From NCBI GenBank assembly GCA_024698715.1, contig JAILRA010000018.1, positions 62,001 through 126,000 of the forward strand: a stretch of 64,000 nucleotides of DNA. The letters run 5' to 3'. Made by a program: the position numbers and the translations under genes. A model generated the notes under the pieces. The model was given only the letters and a program-made list of their open reading frames with translations. It was not told the origin of the DNA and did no database searches. Positions 9,002 to 18,689 of this stretch are shown here, piece after piece. The number at the start of each line of letters is the position of its first letter. Within the stretch, counting starts at the first letter, position 1. The stretch comes from Lachnospiraceae bacterium (GTDB lineage Bacteria; Bacillota; Clostridia; Lachnospirales; Lachnospiraceae).

Positions 9002-12000
9002 GAAACTATCCTTTTAAACATTTTCTCCAGATCAGTCTTGGATATCCTGATCAACGTAGGTCTTCCGTGCGGACATTGATAAGGATTGTTGAGTTTCAGC
9101 ATATGCTCGATAAGTTTCTGGCATTCTTCCTTGCTGATCTTCTGATTGCCTTTGATCGCAGCCTTGCAGGCCCTTGTGGCAATCCTGGTCTCAATGATAT
9201 CGATATGGAGCGACGGTGAAACATTGATCAACTCCGATAAAATATCAAGGAAAAGACTCTTGGCATCGGATCCGAACAGATCTGTCGGAATTCCTCTGAT
9301 GAACAGATCCTTGTCGCCGAAATCATTGATTATAAATCCGAATTTTTCAAATTCCTTTTTGTATCTTTCATATACATCCATCTCAGCCTTGCTCAGATTA
9401 ACAACCTGAGAAAGCATAAGCGTCTGCGTTTCGATCTTGCCGTTTCTGAATTTATCCATGAATTTCTCATAAAGGACTTTTTCATGAGCGGCATGCTGAT
9501 CCATTATCAGAAGTTCATCATCAACGGTTATAAGCCAGTATGTTGAGAATATCTGATCAATTATCTTAAACTTCGATAATTTGGCAGGATCAAGTGTTTT
9601 CTCATTGAATAATACACTCTGGGTTTCCTTAATCTTGGGTTCGTTTTTGGTCGATTTGAAACGGTCGACCTTTTTAAACATATTATCGACATTGCCTTTT
9701 ATCGGCGACTGTGTCTCATCGTCGGTATCTTTGTCGAAATCCTTAACCCTGAATGAAAATCTTGTCTGAGAAGGTATGGTATCATCCGTTCTGATCGGTG
9801 CGATATCGTCATCGAGAACGGAAAAGTTATTGATCTCGTTTAATCTGTCATCATTTTCCGAAGATCTTCTCTCACCGATACGGTCGATGATGGAAGATTT
9901 TTTGAGCATATCGATCTCTTTTAACGTTTCGTTAAGATCTTCTTCCGGTTCATCGAAATTTACGGTCTTTATCTGAGGAATATCGCTTATCTTAACGATC
10001 ATTCCGTCAGTTGATTTTTCTATCTCGACAGTATCTTTGTTCTCTATGGAATTAAGCCAGTTTTCAAATGAATTGGAATCTTCGGGAACCTCTGTCTTTT
10101 GAGGTACTTCGGAAGCTGTTTCCGTATTCGGTGATTCTTTCTTGCTGACAACATTCTCACCGGACTCATTTAAACTTAGCTTTGTCAGACCGTTCTGATC
10201 TTCAACATTAATGAGATTACCGATATTGCTCTTATCGTATTCGCCAAGGCTTTGCTTCTTAAAGAGAGAACTTCCGTGAATCTTGTCATCATAATCAACG
10301 GGATCTTTGACCCTGGAAGTGGAATCATCTGTGGGATTGGCTCTGTTTTTCATCAAAGCGGATCCTCTTGATGCCTCTGAATCCTTGTAAGATGAAGCGT
10401 TTTCCACATAACCGCCGACTCTGTTCTTAAGAAGAGCCGATCCCTGCGAATTGGGATTATCGGAAAACTCAAATTCATTTTCGCTTATCGTGATGGTTTC
10501 TTTCTTGACGGGATTCTCAGCGATCGATCCGATATTGTCCTTCTCGATCACATTTGAATCTTCAGTTTTGGGAACAAATTCAAATTCAAGATTTACCGAA
10601 TCGCTGTCGGAATTATCATCAATCCGTTTCGGAATTTCATTATCCGTGTCGGTCATCGGTTTTGTGTTTTCGGGTAATTTATTGTCCGTTTCGGTCAAAG
10701 CACCCTGAACTGCTGCATTTTCGGTAACTGACCCGATTGGTCTGTCCGTTGTTCCTGTATCAGGCGTTGAGATCGCATTTTCGGAAGAAACAGCATTTTC
10801 GACGCTCTGATCTGTATTTACAACAACGTTATCATCATCGCCGTTCTTCATTCTTTCTTCGAGTTTGTTGTACTTCGATTTGTAAGAGATCGTAGTAATA
10901 TGATTCATAAACTCATTATTGGGCTTATCTGAATTACTGTGATTCTCGGATTCAAAATCAACCGTAAACTCTTTGCTCTTGTCGTTTAACAAAGGTTCTT
11001 CATCTTTTTTGACAACGATCTTTGAATCATACCCCTTTTGTACAACATGCGAAGTGATAAGACTTTTTTCGAAAGGTTCAGGTGCTCTTTCAACAACGGG
11101 CTTTTCCTCTTCGAATTTAAATGCATTCGGGATAAGCTCGTTATCTTTAAGCAGATCTTTTATCGTCTTATTGAGGATCTCTACAAGGAATTCACCATTC
11201 GTGATCCTTACTTCGCTCTTGGCCGGATGTACATTTACATCAAGTCCGAAAGAATCCAGTTCGATAAAAAGAACAACAAAAGGAAACTTATGCTGCATAA
11301 GATGATTTCTGTATCCTTCTTCGATTCCTCTTGTGATATATTCGTTTTTAACGTATCTTCCGTTGATGAAATAGTTTTCTCCGGATCTTGAAGGTCTGCA
11401 GATCTCGGGTTTTGTTATAAATCCGCTGACTTTTATAAAATCATCCTCGTATTCCATAGGAATAAGAGCATCGTGAATTTCCTTACCGTACAGTCTGTAA
11501 ATGATATCCTTGATATTTCCTGAGCCGTTGGACTGAATCTTTACAGCGCCGTTCACAAGAAGCTGGAAACCGATCGAAGGATGTGAAAGAACAAGTTCTT
11601 CCATAAGTTCGATTATTCTGGTGGCTTCGCTTGAAGGAGAATTCAGAAACTTCTTTCTTGCGGGAACATTAAAGAACAGGTCGCGCACGATAATGGTAGT
11701 TCCTTCGGGTGCTCCCGTTTTGCTTAACTCTATTACGCTTCCGCAGTCAAGATCGATCTTGGTACCCATAAGTTCATTGGGTACTTTTGTGATCATTTCC
11801 GTATGGGAAACCGAAGCGATGCTTGCCAAAGCCTCACCTCTGAATCCGAGTGTATTCAAAAAGAATAGATCTTCGCTCGTAACTATTTTGCTTGTTGCAT
11901 GTCGAAGAAAAGCCGTGGGCACGTCTTCGTAAGGTATTCCCGATCCGTCGTCGGTTACTCTGATATAGTCAATCCCGCCGCCTTTAATCTCAACGGAAAT

Positions 12001-12120
12001 ATGCTTGCTTCCCGCATCAATGGAGTTCTCGACAAGCTCCTTGACTACATTAAAAGGCCTTTCAATTACTTCCCCCGCAGCTATTTTGTTAATAGTAAGA
12101 TTATCAAGAATTCTAATCAT
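8998..12120 (-). CDS. mutL: DNA mismatch repair protein MutL with an exceptionally long linker
   Basis: MutL couples mismatch recognition by MutS to strand removal. The N-terminal GHKL ATPase (1 to about 335) has ENSIDAG (31-37), DDGSGI (57-62) and TLGFRGEAL (90-98). The C-terminal dimerisation/endonuclease domain (about 846-1040) has the nicking motif DQHAAHEKVLYE (874-885), ACKAA (985-989) and CPHGRP (1016-1021), so the endonuclease looks intact. The protein is 1040 residues against about 620-690 for most bacterial MutL; the difference is a roughly 510-residue acidic Ser/Asn/Glu-rich linker. The linker has repeated short motifs: GSALLKNR (560-567), GSALMKNR (586-593) and GSSLFKKQ (616-623). 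The frame is unbroken. It overlaps mutS and miaA by four bases each. Confidence 0.95.
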   Translation of the reverse strand: MIRILDNLTINKIAAGEVIERPFNVVKELVENSIDAGSKHISVEIKGGGIDYIRVTDDGSGIPYEDVPTAFLRHATSKIVTSEDLFFLNTLGFRGEALASIASVSHTEMITKVPNELMGTKIDLDCGSVIELSKTGAPEGTTIIVRDLFFNVPARKKFLNSPSSEATRIIELMEELVLSHPSIGFQLLVNGAVKIQSNGSGNIKDIIYRLYGKEIHDALIPMEYEDDFIKVSGFITKPEICRPSRSGENYFINGRYVKNEYITRGIEEGYRNHLMQHKFPFVVLFIELDSFGLDVNVHPAKSEVRITNGEFLVEILNKTIKDLLKDNELIPNAFKFEEEKPVVERAPEPFEKSLITSHVVQKGYDSKIVVKKDEEPLLNDKSKEFTVDFESENHSNSDKPNNEFMNHITTISYKSKYNKLEERMKNGDDDNVVVNTDQSVENAVSSENAISTPDTGTTDRPIGSVTENAAVQGALTETDNKLPENTKPMTDTDNEIPKRIDDNSDSDSVNLEFEFVPKTEDSNVIEKDNIGSIAENPVKKETITISENEFEFSDNPNSQGSALLKNRVGGYVENASSYKDSEASRGSALMKNRANPTDDSTSRVKDPVDYDDKIHGSSLFKKQSLGEYDKSNIGNLINVEDQNGLTKLSLNESGENVVSKKESPNTETASEVPQKTEVPEDSNSFENWLNSIENKDTVEIEKSTDGMIVKISDIPQIKTVNFDEPEEDLNETLKEIDMLKKSSIIDRIGERRSSENDDRLNEINNFSVLDDDIAPIRTDDTIPSQTRFSFRVKDFDKDTDDETQSPIKGNVDNMFKKVDRFKSTKNEPKIKETQSVLFNEKTLDPAKLSKFKIIDQIFSTYWLITVDDELLIMDQHAAHEKVLYEKFMDKFRNGKIETQTLMLSQVVNLSKAEMDVYERYKKEFEKFGFIINDFGDKDLFIRGIPTDLFGSDAKSLFLDILSELINVSPSLHIDIIETRIATRACKAAIKGNQKISKEECQKLIEHMLKLNNPYQCPHGRPTLIRISKTDLEKMFKRIVS

Positions 12121-14798
12121 AGCTTAATCCTGTTTTTGCATTTACACTGTAACCTGTACAAAGTATTTAACCCATCGAGAGGAGTCATGTTGGAAACATC
12201 AATCTCCTCTAACTCTTTTATTATATCAGAATCTGACGTCATGTCCAATAAAGTTAACTGACATAAATCAACTTCATCGTATTTTTGTGACTTTTTTTTG
12301 GAAGAAGGAACATTCGGAGTTACAATGTCCTGCATTTTATCGATTATATTGTTTTCCGAAAGCTGATCCAGAATACTTTTTGCACGTTCTATAACCATTT
12401 CGGGAACGCCTGCGAGCTTTGCTACCTGTATACCGTAACTCCTGTCCGCTCCGCCTCTTATTATCTTTCTTAAGAATATGATATTATCGCCCTCTTCTTT
12501 AACGGCAATGCAGTAATTGTTTACGTTATTTACTTTTCCTTCCAGTTCCGTAAGTTCGTGATAATGTGTCGCAAAAAGAGTCTTCGCTCCAAGAAGTCTC
12601 GGATTTGCGATATGTTCGATAACAGCCCATGCTATGGAAAGACCGTCGAGTGTAGATGTTCCTCTTCCGATCTCATCCAGTATCAAAAGCGAATCCTTTG
12701 TGGCATTTCGAAGGATATTCGATACTTCGTTCATTTCGATCATGAAAGTGGACTGACCGCTTGCAAGATCGTCCGAAGCGCCGACTCTGGTAAAGATTCT
12801 GTCACATACGGAAATATTGGCCGATTTGCAGGGAACAAAACTTCCGAGCTGAGCCATGAGAACGATCAGCGCTGTCTGTCTCATATATGTGGATTTTCCG
12901 GCCATATTGGGACCGGTAATGACGGAAATATTGTTTTTCCTGTTATCGAGTATCGTATCATTGGGAATAAACTGATTATCGGGTATCATTTTTTCCACAA
13001 CGGGGTGACGGCCCTCTTTAATATTTATATTTCCCTTATCGTTTATTTCAGGACGAACGTATCTGTTTGCTTCGGCCACATACGCAAGTGAACAGAGCGC
13101 ATCAAGGTAAGCCAGGGCTTTTGCAGTCTTTTGAATTCTTAAAAGATTTTCTTCTATAAAAGCTCTTATCTCTTCAAAAAGATCGTATTCTATCGTGCAG
13201 AGTTTATCCTGTGCATTTAAGATGGTATCTTCAAGCTCTTTTAATCGTTCAGTGGTATATCTCTCTGCATTGCTCAGTGTCTGTTTTCTGATATAATCTT
13301 CAGGCACTTTATCCGCAAACGAATTGGTAACTTCCAGATAGTATCCGAATACTTTATTGTATTTGATCTTAAGATTCTTAATACCGGTTCTTTCTTTTTC
13401 TTCGGATTCGAGATTGGCAAGCCAAACCTTGCCTTCAGTACGTGATTTTCTGAGATAATCTACGTTTTCGTTATAGTTGTCTTTGATTATCCCACCTTCC
13501 CTGACGGAAAAAGGAGGATCTTCATCTATCGCCTTATCGATCCTGTTATAAATATCGATCAAAGGATCTATATCGTTATAAATCTTTGAGATAAGGGATA
13601 TTTCGCAATCCATCAGACTGTTCTTGATATGCGGAATCATCTTAAGGGATTCTTTGATCGCGATCATATCCTTTGGATTGACCGTTTTATAGCTCACTCT
13701 TGCAAGAAGTCTTTCAAGATCGTAAATGGGATTAAGGTATTCCCTTATCTCTTCCCTGGTTACGATTTCATTGTATAGATATTCAACGGCATCAAGTCTT
13801 TCATTGATCATATCCTTGTTGACAAGAGGCTGTCCCGTCATCGTACGGAGCATTCTCGCGCCCATAGCAGTTTTTGTCTTATCCAGAACCCAGAGAAGCG
13901 ATCCTCTTTTTTGTTTATCACGCATGGTTTCAGTCAGTTCAAGGTTTCTTCTCGTAGCATTGTCTATCACCATGAACATGCCGTTTGAAGTAGGTGTGAG
14001 CGTCGTGATGTGATTCAGCGGTATCATCTGAGTTTCATTCAGATACGTAAGCAAAGCACCCGAAGCAATGATGCCGAGCTCATAATCATCCAGCCCCATT
14101 CCAACGAGAGAATGAACTTTAAAATGTTTAAGAATGGCCTTTTTGCAGGCATTTTCCTCGAAATAATAATTATCCAGACTCGAAACCTGGGTTCCGATCT
14201 TGTTTTTCAGTTCCTCAATATCCAGTCCCGAAGAAACAAACTGCGAATTACAGATGATCTCCGCAGGTTTATATTTATATATCTCATCATAGAGATTTCT
14301 TATGCCGGTAAGCTCCGAAAGATAAAAATCACCCGTAGTAACATCACATACCGAGAAACCGATATTGTTCATGTAAATAAATACGGACATGAGATAATTG
14401 TTGGAATTCTCATCAAGAGACATCGAATCCATATTTGTTCCGGGTGTGACTATTCTTGTAACTTCTCTTTTGACCAGACCTTTGGCAAGTTTCGGATCTT
14501 CAACCTGTTCACAGATCGCAACTTTAAGTCCGTTCTCTATGAGTTTTGTGATATAAGGCTCAACAGAATGAAAAGGTACTCCGCACATGGGAGCCCTTTC
14601 TTCGAGTCCGCAGTTTTTTCCGGTTAAAGTTATGTCGAGGATCTTTGATGCCGTAAGTGCGTCATCAAAAAACATTTCATAAAAATCGCCCAGTCTGTAA
14701 AATAAAATGCAGTCTTTATAATCCTGTTTGGTTTCAAGATATTTTTGCATCATCGGTGACAAGCCGGCCGAATCCGGAGTAATGTTTTCAAAAGCCAT
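12117..14798 (-). CDS. mutS: DNA mismatch repair protein MutS
   Basis: This 893-residue ATPase recognises mispaired or unpaired bases. The mismatch-wedging Phe-x-Glu is in GDFYEMFF (F39, E41), the Walker A is GPNMAGKST (629-637), the Walker B is LLILDEIG (704-711), and the ATHYHEL switch follows. Close to the C-terminus the peptide QLTLL (about 847-851) resembles a beta-clamp binding motif, as known in Bacillus MutS. Length and domain order are normal for MutS1. It starts two bases after miaB stops and overlaps mutL by four bases, so repair proteins and tRNA-modifying enzymes share one transcript. Confidence 0.97.
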   Translation of the reverse strand: MAFENITPDSAGLSPMMQKYLETKQDYKDCILFYRLGDFYEMFFDDALTASKILDITLTGKNCGLEERAPMCGVPFHSVEPYITKLIENGLKVAICEQVEDPKLAKGLVKREVTRIVTPGTNMDSMSLDENSNNYLMSVFIYMNNIGFSVCDVTTGDFYLSELTGIRNLYDEIYKYKPAEIICNSQFVSSGLDIEELKNKIGTQVSSLDNYYFEENACKKAILKHFKVHSLVGMGLDDYELGIIASGALLTYLNETQMIPLNHITTLTPTSNGMFMVIDNATRRNLELTETMRDKQKRGSLLWVLDKTKTAMGARMLRTMTGQPLVNKDMINERLDAVEYLYNEIVTREEIREYLNPIYDLERLLARVSYKTVNPKDMIAIKESLKMIPHIKNSLMDCEISLISKIYNDIDPLIDIYNRIDKAIDEDPPFSVREGGIIKDNYNENVDYLRKSRTEGKVWLANLESEEKERTGIKNLKIKYNKVFGYYLEVTNSFADKVPEDYIRKQTLSNAERYTTERLKELEDTILNAQDKLCTIEYDLFEEIRAFIEENLLRIQKTAKALAYLDALCSLAYVAEANRYVRPEINDKGNINIKEGRHPVVEKMIPDNQFIPNDTILDNRKNNISVITGPNMAGKSTYMRQTALIVLMAQLGSFVPCKSANISVCDRIFTRVGASDDLASGQSTFMIEMNEVSNILRNATKDSLLILDEIGRGTSTLDGLSIAWAVIEHIANPRLLGAKTLFATHYHELTELEGKVNNVNNYCIAVKEEGDNIIFLRKIIRGGADRSYGIQVAKLAGVPEMVIERAKSILDQLSENNIIDKMQDIVTPNVPSSKKKSQKYDEVDLCQLTLLDMTSDSDIIKELEEIDVSNMTPLDGLNTLYRLQCKCKNRIKL

Positions 14799-14800
14799 GA

Positions 14801-16264
14801 TTATTCAACCACCTCGCCGATATAATAAAATCCTTTGCATTCATTACACTTTACATTAACTATCTTTCCTATTAGATCGGGATTTCCCTTAAAATGCACA
14901 ATGGTATTGTTTGATAATCTGCCTGTCAGATATTCTTCGTTCTGTTTGTTTATTTCCTCTACAAGAACAGGCAGAGTAAGACCTTTAATGAGTTCCACTC
15001 TTTTTCTTGCCGTCTCCTGAACAAGCGAAAGAACACGGTCAAACTGTTCTTTTACGAACTTTTCGTCCAGCTGTTCCATCTTAGCTGCGGGAGTACCCGT
15101 TCTTACGGAATATATAAAAGTAAAAGCATTGTCAAATTCAACTTTTCTGATCACATCAAGAGTATCGTCAACATCTTCTTTTGTCTCTCCCGGAAATCCG
15201 ACGATTATATCGGTTGTGATCGAAATATCGGGTATCTCACGGCGGATCTTCAACGCAAGGTCAAGATATTTTTCTTTGTCATAAACTCTGTTCATGCTCT
15301 TTAATATCCTGGAGCTTCCGGACTGGAGAGGAAGATGCAGATGATGACAGATCTTTTTGGAATTCTTAATGACTTCTATAAGTTCATCTGATAAATCCTT
15401 CGGATGCGAAGTCATAAATCTGATCCTTTCAAGACCTTCGATCTTTTCGACTCTTCTTAAAAGTTCTGCAAAGCTAATCGGATCTTCGAGATTCTTTCCG
15501 TACGAATTAACATTCTGTCCGAGAAGCATTACTTCGATAACGCCGTCTTTAACAAGATTTTCTATTTCTGCAATAATCTCATCGGCTTCCCTGCTTCTCT
15601 CACGCCCCCTCACATAGGGAACTATGCAGTACGAGCAGAAATTATTGCATCCGAACATGATATTTACTCCGGATTTATAAAAATATTTCCTGTCTACGGG
15701 AAGTTTTTCACATATCTTATCAGTTTCGTTCCAGTGACTTATCAGTGTATGTCCTTTAATCCGTACATCTTCGATATCAGCAGGGATATTTTCAACACCT
15801 TCGTAAACATAGTAAAGATATTCGGCAAAACGATAGAGATTATGAGTACCGAATATAAGATCGACAAAACCGTAGCTCTGACAGAGTTTGTCTATGACTT
15901 CTTCTTCCTGAGTCATGCATCCGCATAAAGCGATCTTCATTTCGGGATTGTTTTTCTTGAAAGTCGAAAGACGTCCGAGTCTTCCGTATACCTTCTGATT
16001 GGCGTTATCCCTGACGGAACAGGTATTATATACGGTTAGATCCGCATTTTCGTCTTCAATTATCTCAAACCCCACTGACAATAAAATGCCCGAGATTTTT
16101 TCGGAATCTCTGGCATTCATCTGGCAACCGAATGTTTCAACACAGGCGGTCGGTTTTCTTTTCTTTTCAGCGGAAATATGCTCGACAACATTTTTAAGAA
16201 GTTCTATAAATCTATACTGTCTTTCAATCTCCTCTAAGTTGTCTCGTGTCTCGAAAGAATTCAT
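14801..16264 (-). CDS. miaB: tRNA-2-methylthio-N6-dimethylallyladenosine synthase
   Basis: A 487-residue radical-SAM methylthiotransferase that acts on i6A37 of tRNA, the product of MiaA. The N-terminal UPF0004 domain supplies the auxiliary-cluster cysteines (C47 in FGCQMN, C82 in TCSVRDNA, C116 in CGCM). The radical-SAM cluster motif is C206-NNF-C210-SY-C213. A TRAM domain closes the protein (VLVEEINKQ to the end). The roughly 40-residue N-terminal extension before the first motif is usual in clostridial MiaB. The start has GAGAGGT eight bases upstream. A 56-base gap separates it from proA, the largest break in this part of the run; no convincing promoter was seen in it. Confidence 0.96.
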   Translation of the reverse strand: MNSFETRDNLEEIERQYRFIELLKNVVEHISAEKKRKPTACVETFGCQMNARDSEKISGILLSVGFEIIEDENADLTVYNTCSVRDNANQKVYGRLGRLSTFKKNNPEMKIALCGCMTQEEEVIDKLCQSYGFVDLIFGTHNLYRFAEYLYYVYEGVENIPADIEDVRIKGHTLISHWNETDKICEKLPVDRKYFYKSGVNIMFGCNNFCSYCIVPYVRGRERSREADEIIAEIENLVKDGVIEVMLLGQNVNSYGKNLEDPISFAELLRRVEKIEGLERIRFMTSHPKDLSDELIEVIKNSKKICHHLHLPLQSGSSRILKSMNRVYDKEKYLDLALKIRREIPDISITTDIIVGFPGETKEDVDDTLDVIRKVEFDNAFTFIYSVRTGTPAAKMEQLDEKFVKEQFDRVLSLVQETARKRVELIKGLTLPVLVEEINKQNEEYLTGRLSNNTIVHFKGNPDLIGKIVNVKCNECKGFYYIGEVVE

Positions 16265-16320
16265 TTATACCTCTCTTTTCCGATCTTTAAAATCGACCGG
16301 CTAAATGAGTTTTATTATGA

Positions 16321-17559
16321 TCATCTTACCTGACCGTTACCCGTAACGGTATACTTGTAAGAAGTAAGTTCTTTAAGTCCCATCGGTCCTCTTGCATGAA
16401 GCATCTGAGTGGAAATTCCGATCTCGGCTCCGAGACCGAATTCAAAACCGTCGGTAAATCTGGTCGATACATTATGATATACGCATGCGGCATCGACACC
16501 CTTTAAGAATTTTTCAGCAGTTTCGCTTTTGTTTGTGATGATACAGTCCGAATGACCGGTATTGTATCTGTTTATATGTTCTATGGCTTCTTCAACATTA
16601 TTCACTGTCTTTACGGAGATTATATAATCAAGATATTCTTTACCGAAATCTTCTTCAGTGGCATCGACGCAATCAATGACTTCTTTGGTATCTTTGTCAC
16701 CTCTTATCTCAACATTTTTCTCCCTGAGTTTTTCGGCCATCTTAGGCAATAATGCCTCGCGTATGTCTTTATGCACAACCAGAGATTCGCAGGCATTGCA
16801 TACGCCGATCCTCTGGGTTTTGGCATTAAAGATAATATTTACGGCCATATCGATATCGGCATCTTTATCTACGTAAACATGACAGTTTCCGCTTCCCGTT
16901 TCAATGACAGGGATTGTAGAATTATTAACGACCGCTTTGATAAGTCCTGCACCACCGCGGGGAATGAGAACATCAATATAATCGTTCATTTTCATGAATT
17001 CGGCAGCGGTCTCCCTGTCGGTCTTTTCTATGAGCTGGATCGCATTTTCATCAATATTCTCGGATTTAAGAACATCTCTGATAACCTTGGTTATTGCCAT
17101 ATTGGAATTAATGGCATCAGAACCGCCCTTTAATACACATACATTTCCGGATTTAAAAGTAAGTGAAAAAGCGTCCGCAGTAACATTCGGTCTGGATTCA
17201 TATATGATCCCTATAACGCCGAGAGGAACACTTATCTTGGTTATATGCATTCCGTTTGACATTGTTCTTTCATCAAGGATCCTGTTTAAAGGATCTTCAA
17301 GTCCGGCAACCTGTCTTATACCTTCGCTGATGCCTTCGATACGTTTTTCGTTTAAAAGAAGTCTGTCCAAAAGACCTTCTTTCATATTTTCCGAAACACC
17401 TTTATCATAATCGATCTTGTTCTGTGAAATGATATATTCACTTTCTTTTACAAGCGCATCGGCAACTTTCAAAAGTATATCGTTTCTGGTTTTTTCATCC
17501 AAAAGTCCTATCGTATACTTTGCATTTTTTGCGTTTTTTCCGAGTGTTTCAAGATACAT
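16321..17559 (-). CDS. proA: Glutamate-5-semialdehyde dehydrogenase (gamma-glutamyl phosphate reductase)
   Basis: This 412-residue NADPH-dependent enzyme performs the second step of proline synthesis, reducing gamma-glutamyl phosphate to glutamate semialdehyde. It has the aldehyde-dehydrogenase-like fold with the ProA phrases GVIGIIYESRPNVTADA, CVLKGGSDAINSN and the active-site cysteine segment RIGVCNACESLVVH. The C-terminal GLGAEIGISTQMLHARGPMGLKEL is diagnostic. It lies 21 bases after the small ynzC-like gene and shares an operon with proB, which makes its substrate. The Shine-Dalgarno sequence GAGGAT precedes the ATG. Confidence 0.97.
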   Translation of the reverse strand: MYLETLGKNAKNAKYTIGLLDEKTRNDILLKVADALVKESEYIISQNKIDYDKGVSENMKEGLLDRLLLNEKRIEGISEGIRQVAGLEDPLNRILDERTMSNGMHITKISVPLGVIGIIYESRPNVTADAFSLTFKSGNVCVLKGGSDAINSNMAITKVIRDVLKSENIDENAIQLIEKTDRETAAEFMKMNDYIDVLIPRGGAGLIKAVVNNSTIPVIETGSGNCHVYVDKDADIDMAVNIIFNAKTQRIGVCNACESLVVHKDIREALLPKMAEKLREKNVEIRGDKDTKEVIDCVDATEEDFGKEYLDYIISVKTVNNVEEAIEHINRYNTGHSDCIITNKSETAEKFLKGVDAACVYHNVSTRFTDGFEFGLGAEIGISTQMLHARGPMGLKELTSYKYTVTGNGQVR

Positions 17560-17580
17560 ATTTTTATCCTCTTAAAATTC

Positions 17581-17784
17581 TTAATCTTTTTTCAGATGTG
17601 TGATGCTTCCGTCTTTTTCAACTATATCAATATTGTCAAGCTGCGACTTGAGATTGGCTCTGATATTCGCAACATATTCGGCTCTCAAAGATTTCTGTTC
17701 TTTTAATTCTTCATCCGAAAGACCTTCTGCCTGAGATTTATGATACAGTTCATTGATTCTGGCGATTAATTTTTCGATTTCCAT
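17581..17784 (-). CDS. DUF896 / YnzC-family small protein
   Basis: A 67-residue protein of the DUF896 (UPF0291, YnzC) family: two predicted helices with the conserved RINELYHKSQAEGLSDEE and EYVANIRANLKSQLDN segments, the second being a family hallmark. Function is unknown; Bacillus YnzC is small, helical and tied to no pathway with certainty. Here the gene is inserted between proB (39 bases upstream) and proA (21 bases downstream), with its own GGGG-containing ribosome-binding site, so it is co-expressed with proline synthesis. Confidence 0.9.
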   Translation of the reverse strand: MEIEKLIARINELYHKSQAEGLSDEELKEQKSLRAEYVANIRANLKSQLDNIDIVEKDGSITHLKKD

Positions 17785-17823
17785 TTAAACCCCTGTTTTA
17801 GAATAGTTCGACCGGAGATATTT

Positions 17824-18672
17824 TTACTCATCAAGATTCTTAACATAATCAATAAGTTCAAAATCATCATCTTTATCGGCAACAAACAAAGTTCCGAAAT
17901 CCCTTCCGTCCATGATCCTGTGAAGAATATGGATATCTTCACTGTTTGCAATGATCATGTCTGCTCCTGATTTGGTCGCAATCTGTGCAGCATGGATCTT
18001 TGTATTCATTCCGCCGGTACCGACCGAAGAACCCGTTTCGGATTTGCCCATTTCAAGTATTCTGTCATCGATCTTTTCTACAATTTCAATAAATTCGGCA
18101 TCAGGATTGGTTCTTGGATTATCCGAATACAAACCGTCTATATCCGATAAAAGGATCAGAAGATCAGCATCGATCAGTGATGCAACAATGGCAGAAAGCG
18201 TATCATTGTCACCGAATTTGATCTCGAAAGTCGAGATCGTATCGTTCTCGTTAACAATGGGAATGACTCCGAGTTCCAGAAGCTTCATAAATGTATTGTG
18301 AGCATTATATCTGTTCAATTCGTTAGTTATTGTGTCTTTGGTCATCAGAACCTGAGCACAGACCTGACTGTATTCTGCAAATATCTTCTGATAAACCATC
18401 ATCAGTCTTGCCTGTCCTACTGCCGCACAAGCCTGCTTTACGGCTATGTCATGATTGGCATCTTTGATATGAACGGCTCTTTTACCAACGGAAATAGCTC
18501 CTGAAGAAACAAGAACTACTTCTTTCCCACTGTTTCTTATATTGCATAATTCTCTTACAAGAGTTTCAAGTCTTGTGTAATCTATCCCGCCTGTTTCGGG
18601 ATGTGTAAGGCTCGAAGAACCTATCTTGACCACAATTCTCTTTTTATCTTTTATTGCTTCTCTCAAATTCAT
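17824..18672 (-). CDS. proB: Glutamate 5-kinase (short form without PUA domain)
   Basis: This 282-residue kinase phosphorylates glutamate to gamma-glutamyl phosphate, the first and usually proline-inhibited step of proline synthesis. Amino-acid-kinase motifs are VVKIGSSSL near the N-terminus, VLVSSGAISVG, NENDTI and the SVGTGGMNTKIHAA loop. The PUA domain of E. coli ProB is absent, as in many Firmicutes. An upstream in-frame TTG at 18693 overlaps the preceding stop and would add seven residues; I chose the ATG at 18672 because it places the kinase motif at the usual distance, with AGG as a weak ribosome-binding site. Proline feedback cannot be judged from sequence. Confidence 0.93.
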   Translation of the reverse strand: MNLREAIKDKKRIVVKIGSSSLTHPETGGIDYTRLETLVRELCNIRNSGKEVVLVSSGAISVGKRAVHIKDANHDIAVKQACAAVGQARLMMVYQKIFAEYSQVCAQVLMTKDTITNELNRYNAHNTFMKLLELGVIPIVNENDTISTFEIKFGDNDTLSAIVASLIDADLLILLSDIDGLYSDNPRTNPDAEFIEIVEKIDDRILEMGKSETGSSVGTGGMNTKIHAAQIATKSGADMIIANSEDIHILHRIMDGRDFGTLFVADKDDDFELIDYVKNLDE

Positions 18673-18689
18673 TTCAATATACCTGTAAA

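Noticed and set aside
12558..13091. Open frame of 177 codons on the plus strand opposite mutS
   Set aside because: The same reasoning applies; the mutS frame is full length and conserved throughout.
14010..14627. Open frame of 205 codons on the plus strand opposite mutS
   Set aside because: It is a shadow of mutS, with no promoter, ribosome-binding site or recognisable motif.
16265..16320. Possible terminator between proA and miaB
   Set aside because: Only a short imperfect CCGAT/ATCGG hairpin is seen, with no T tract.
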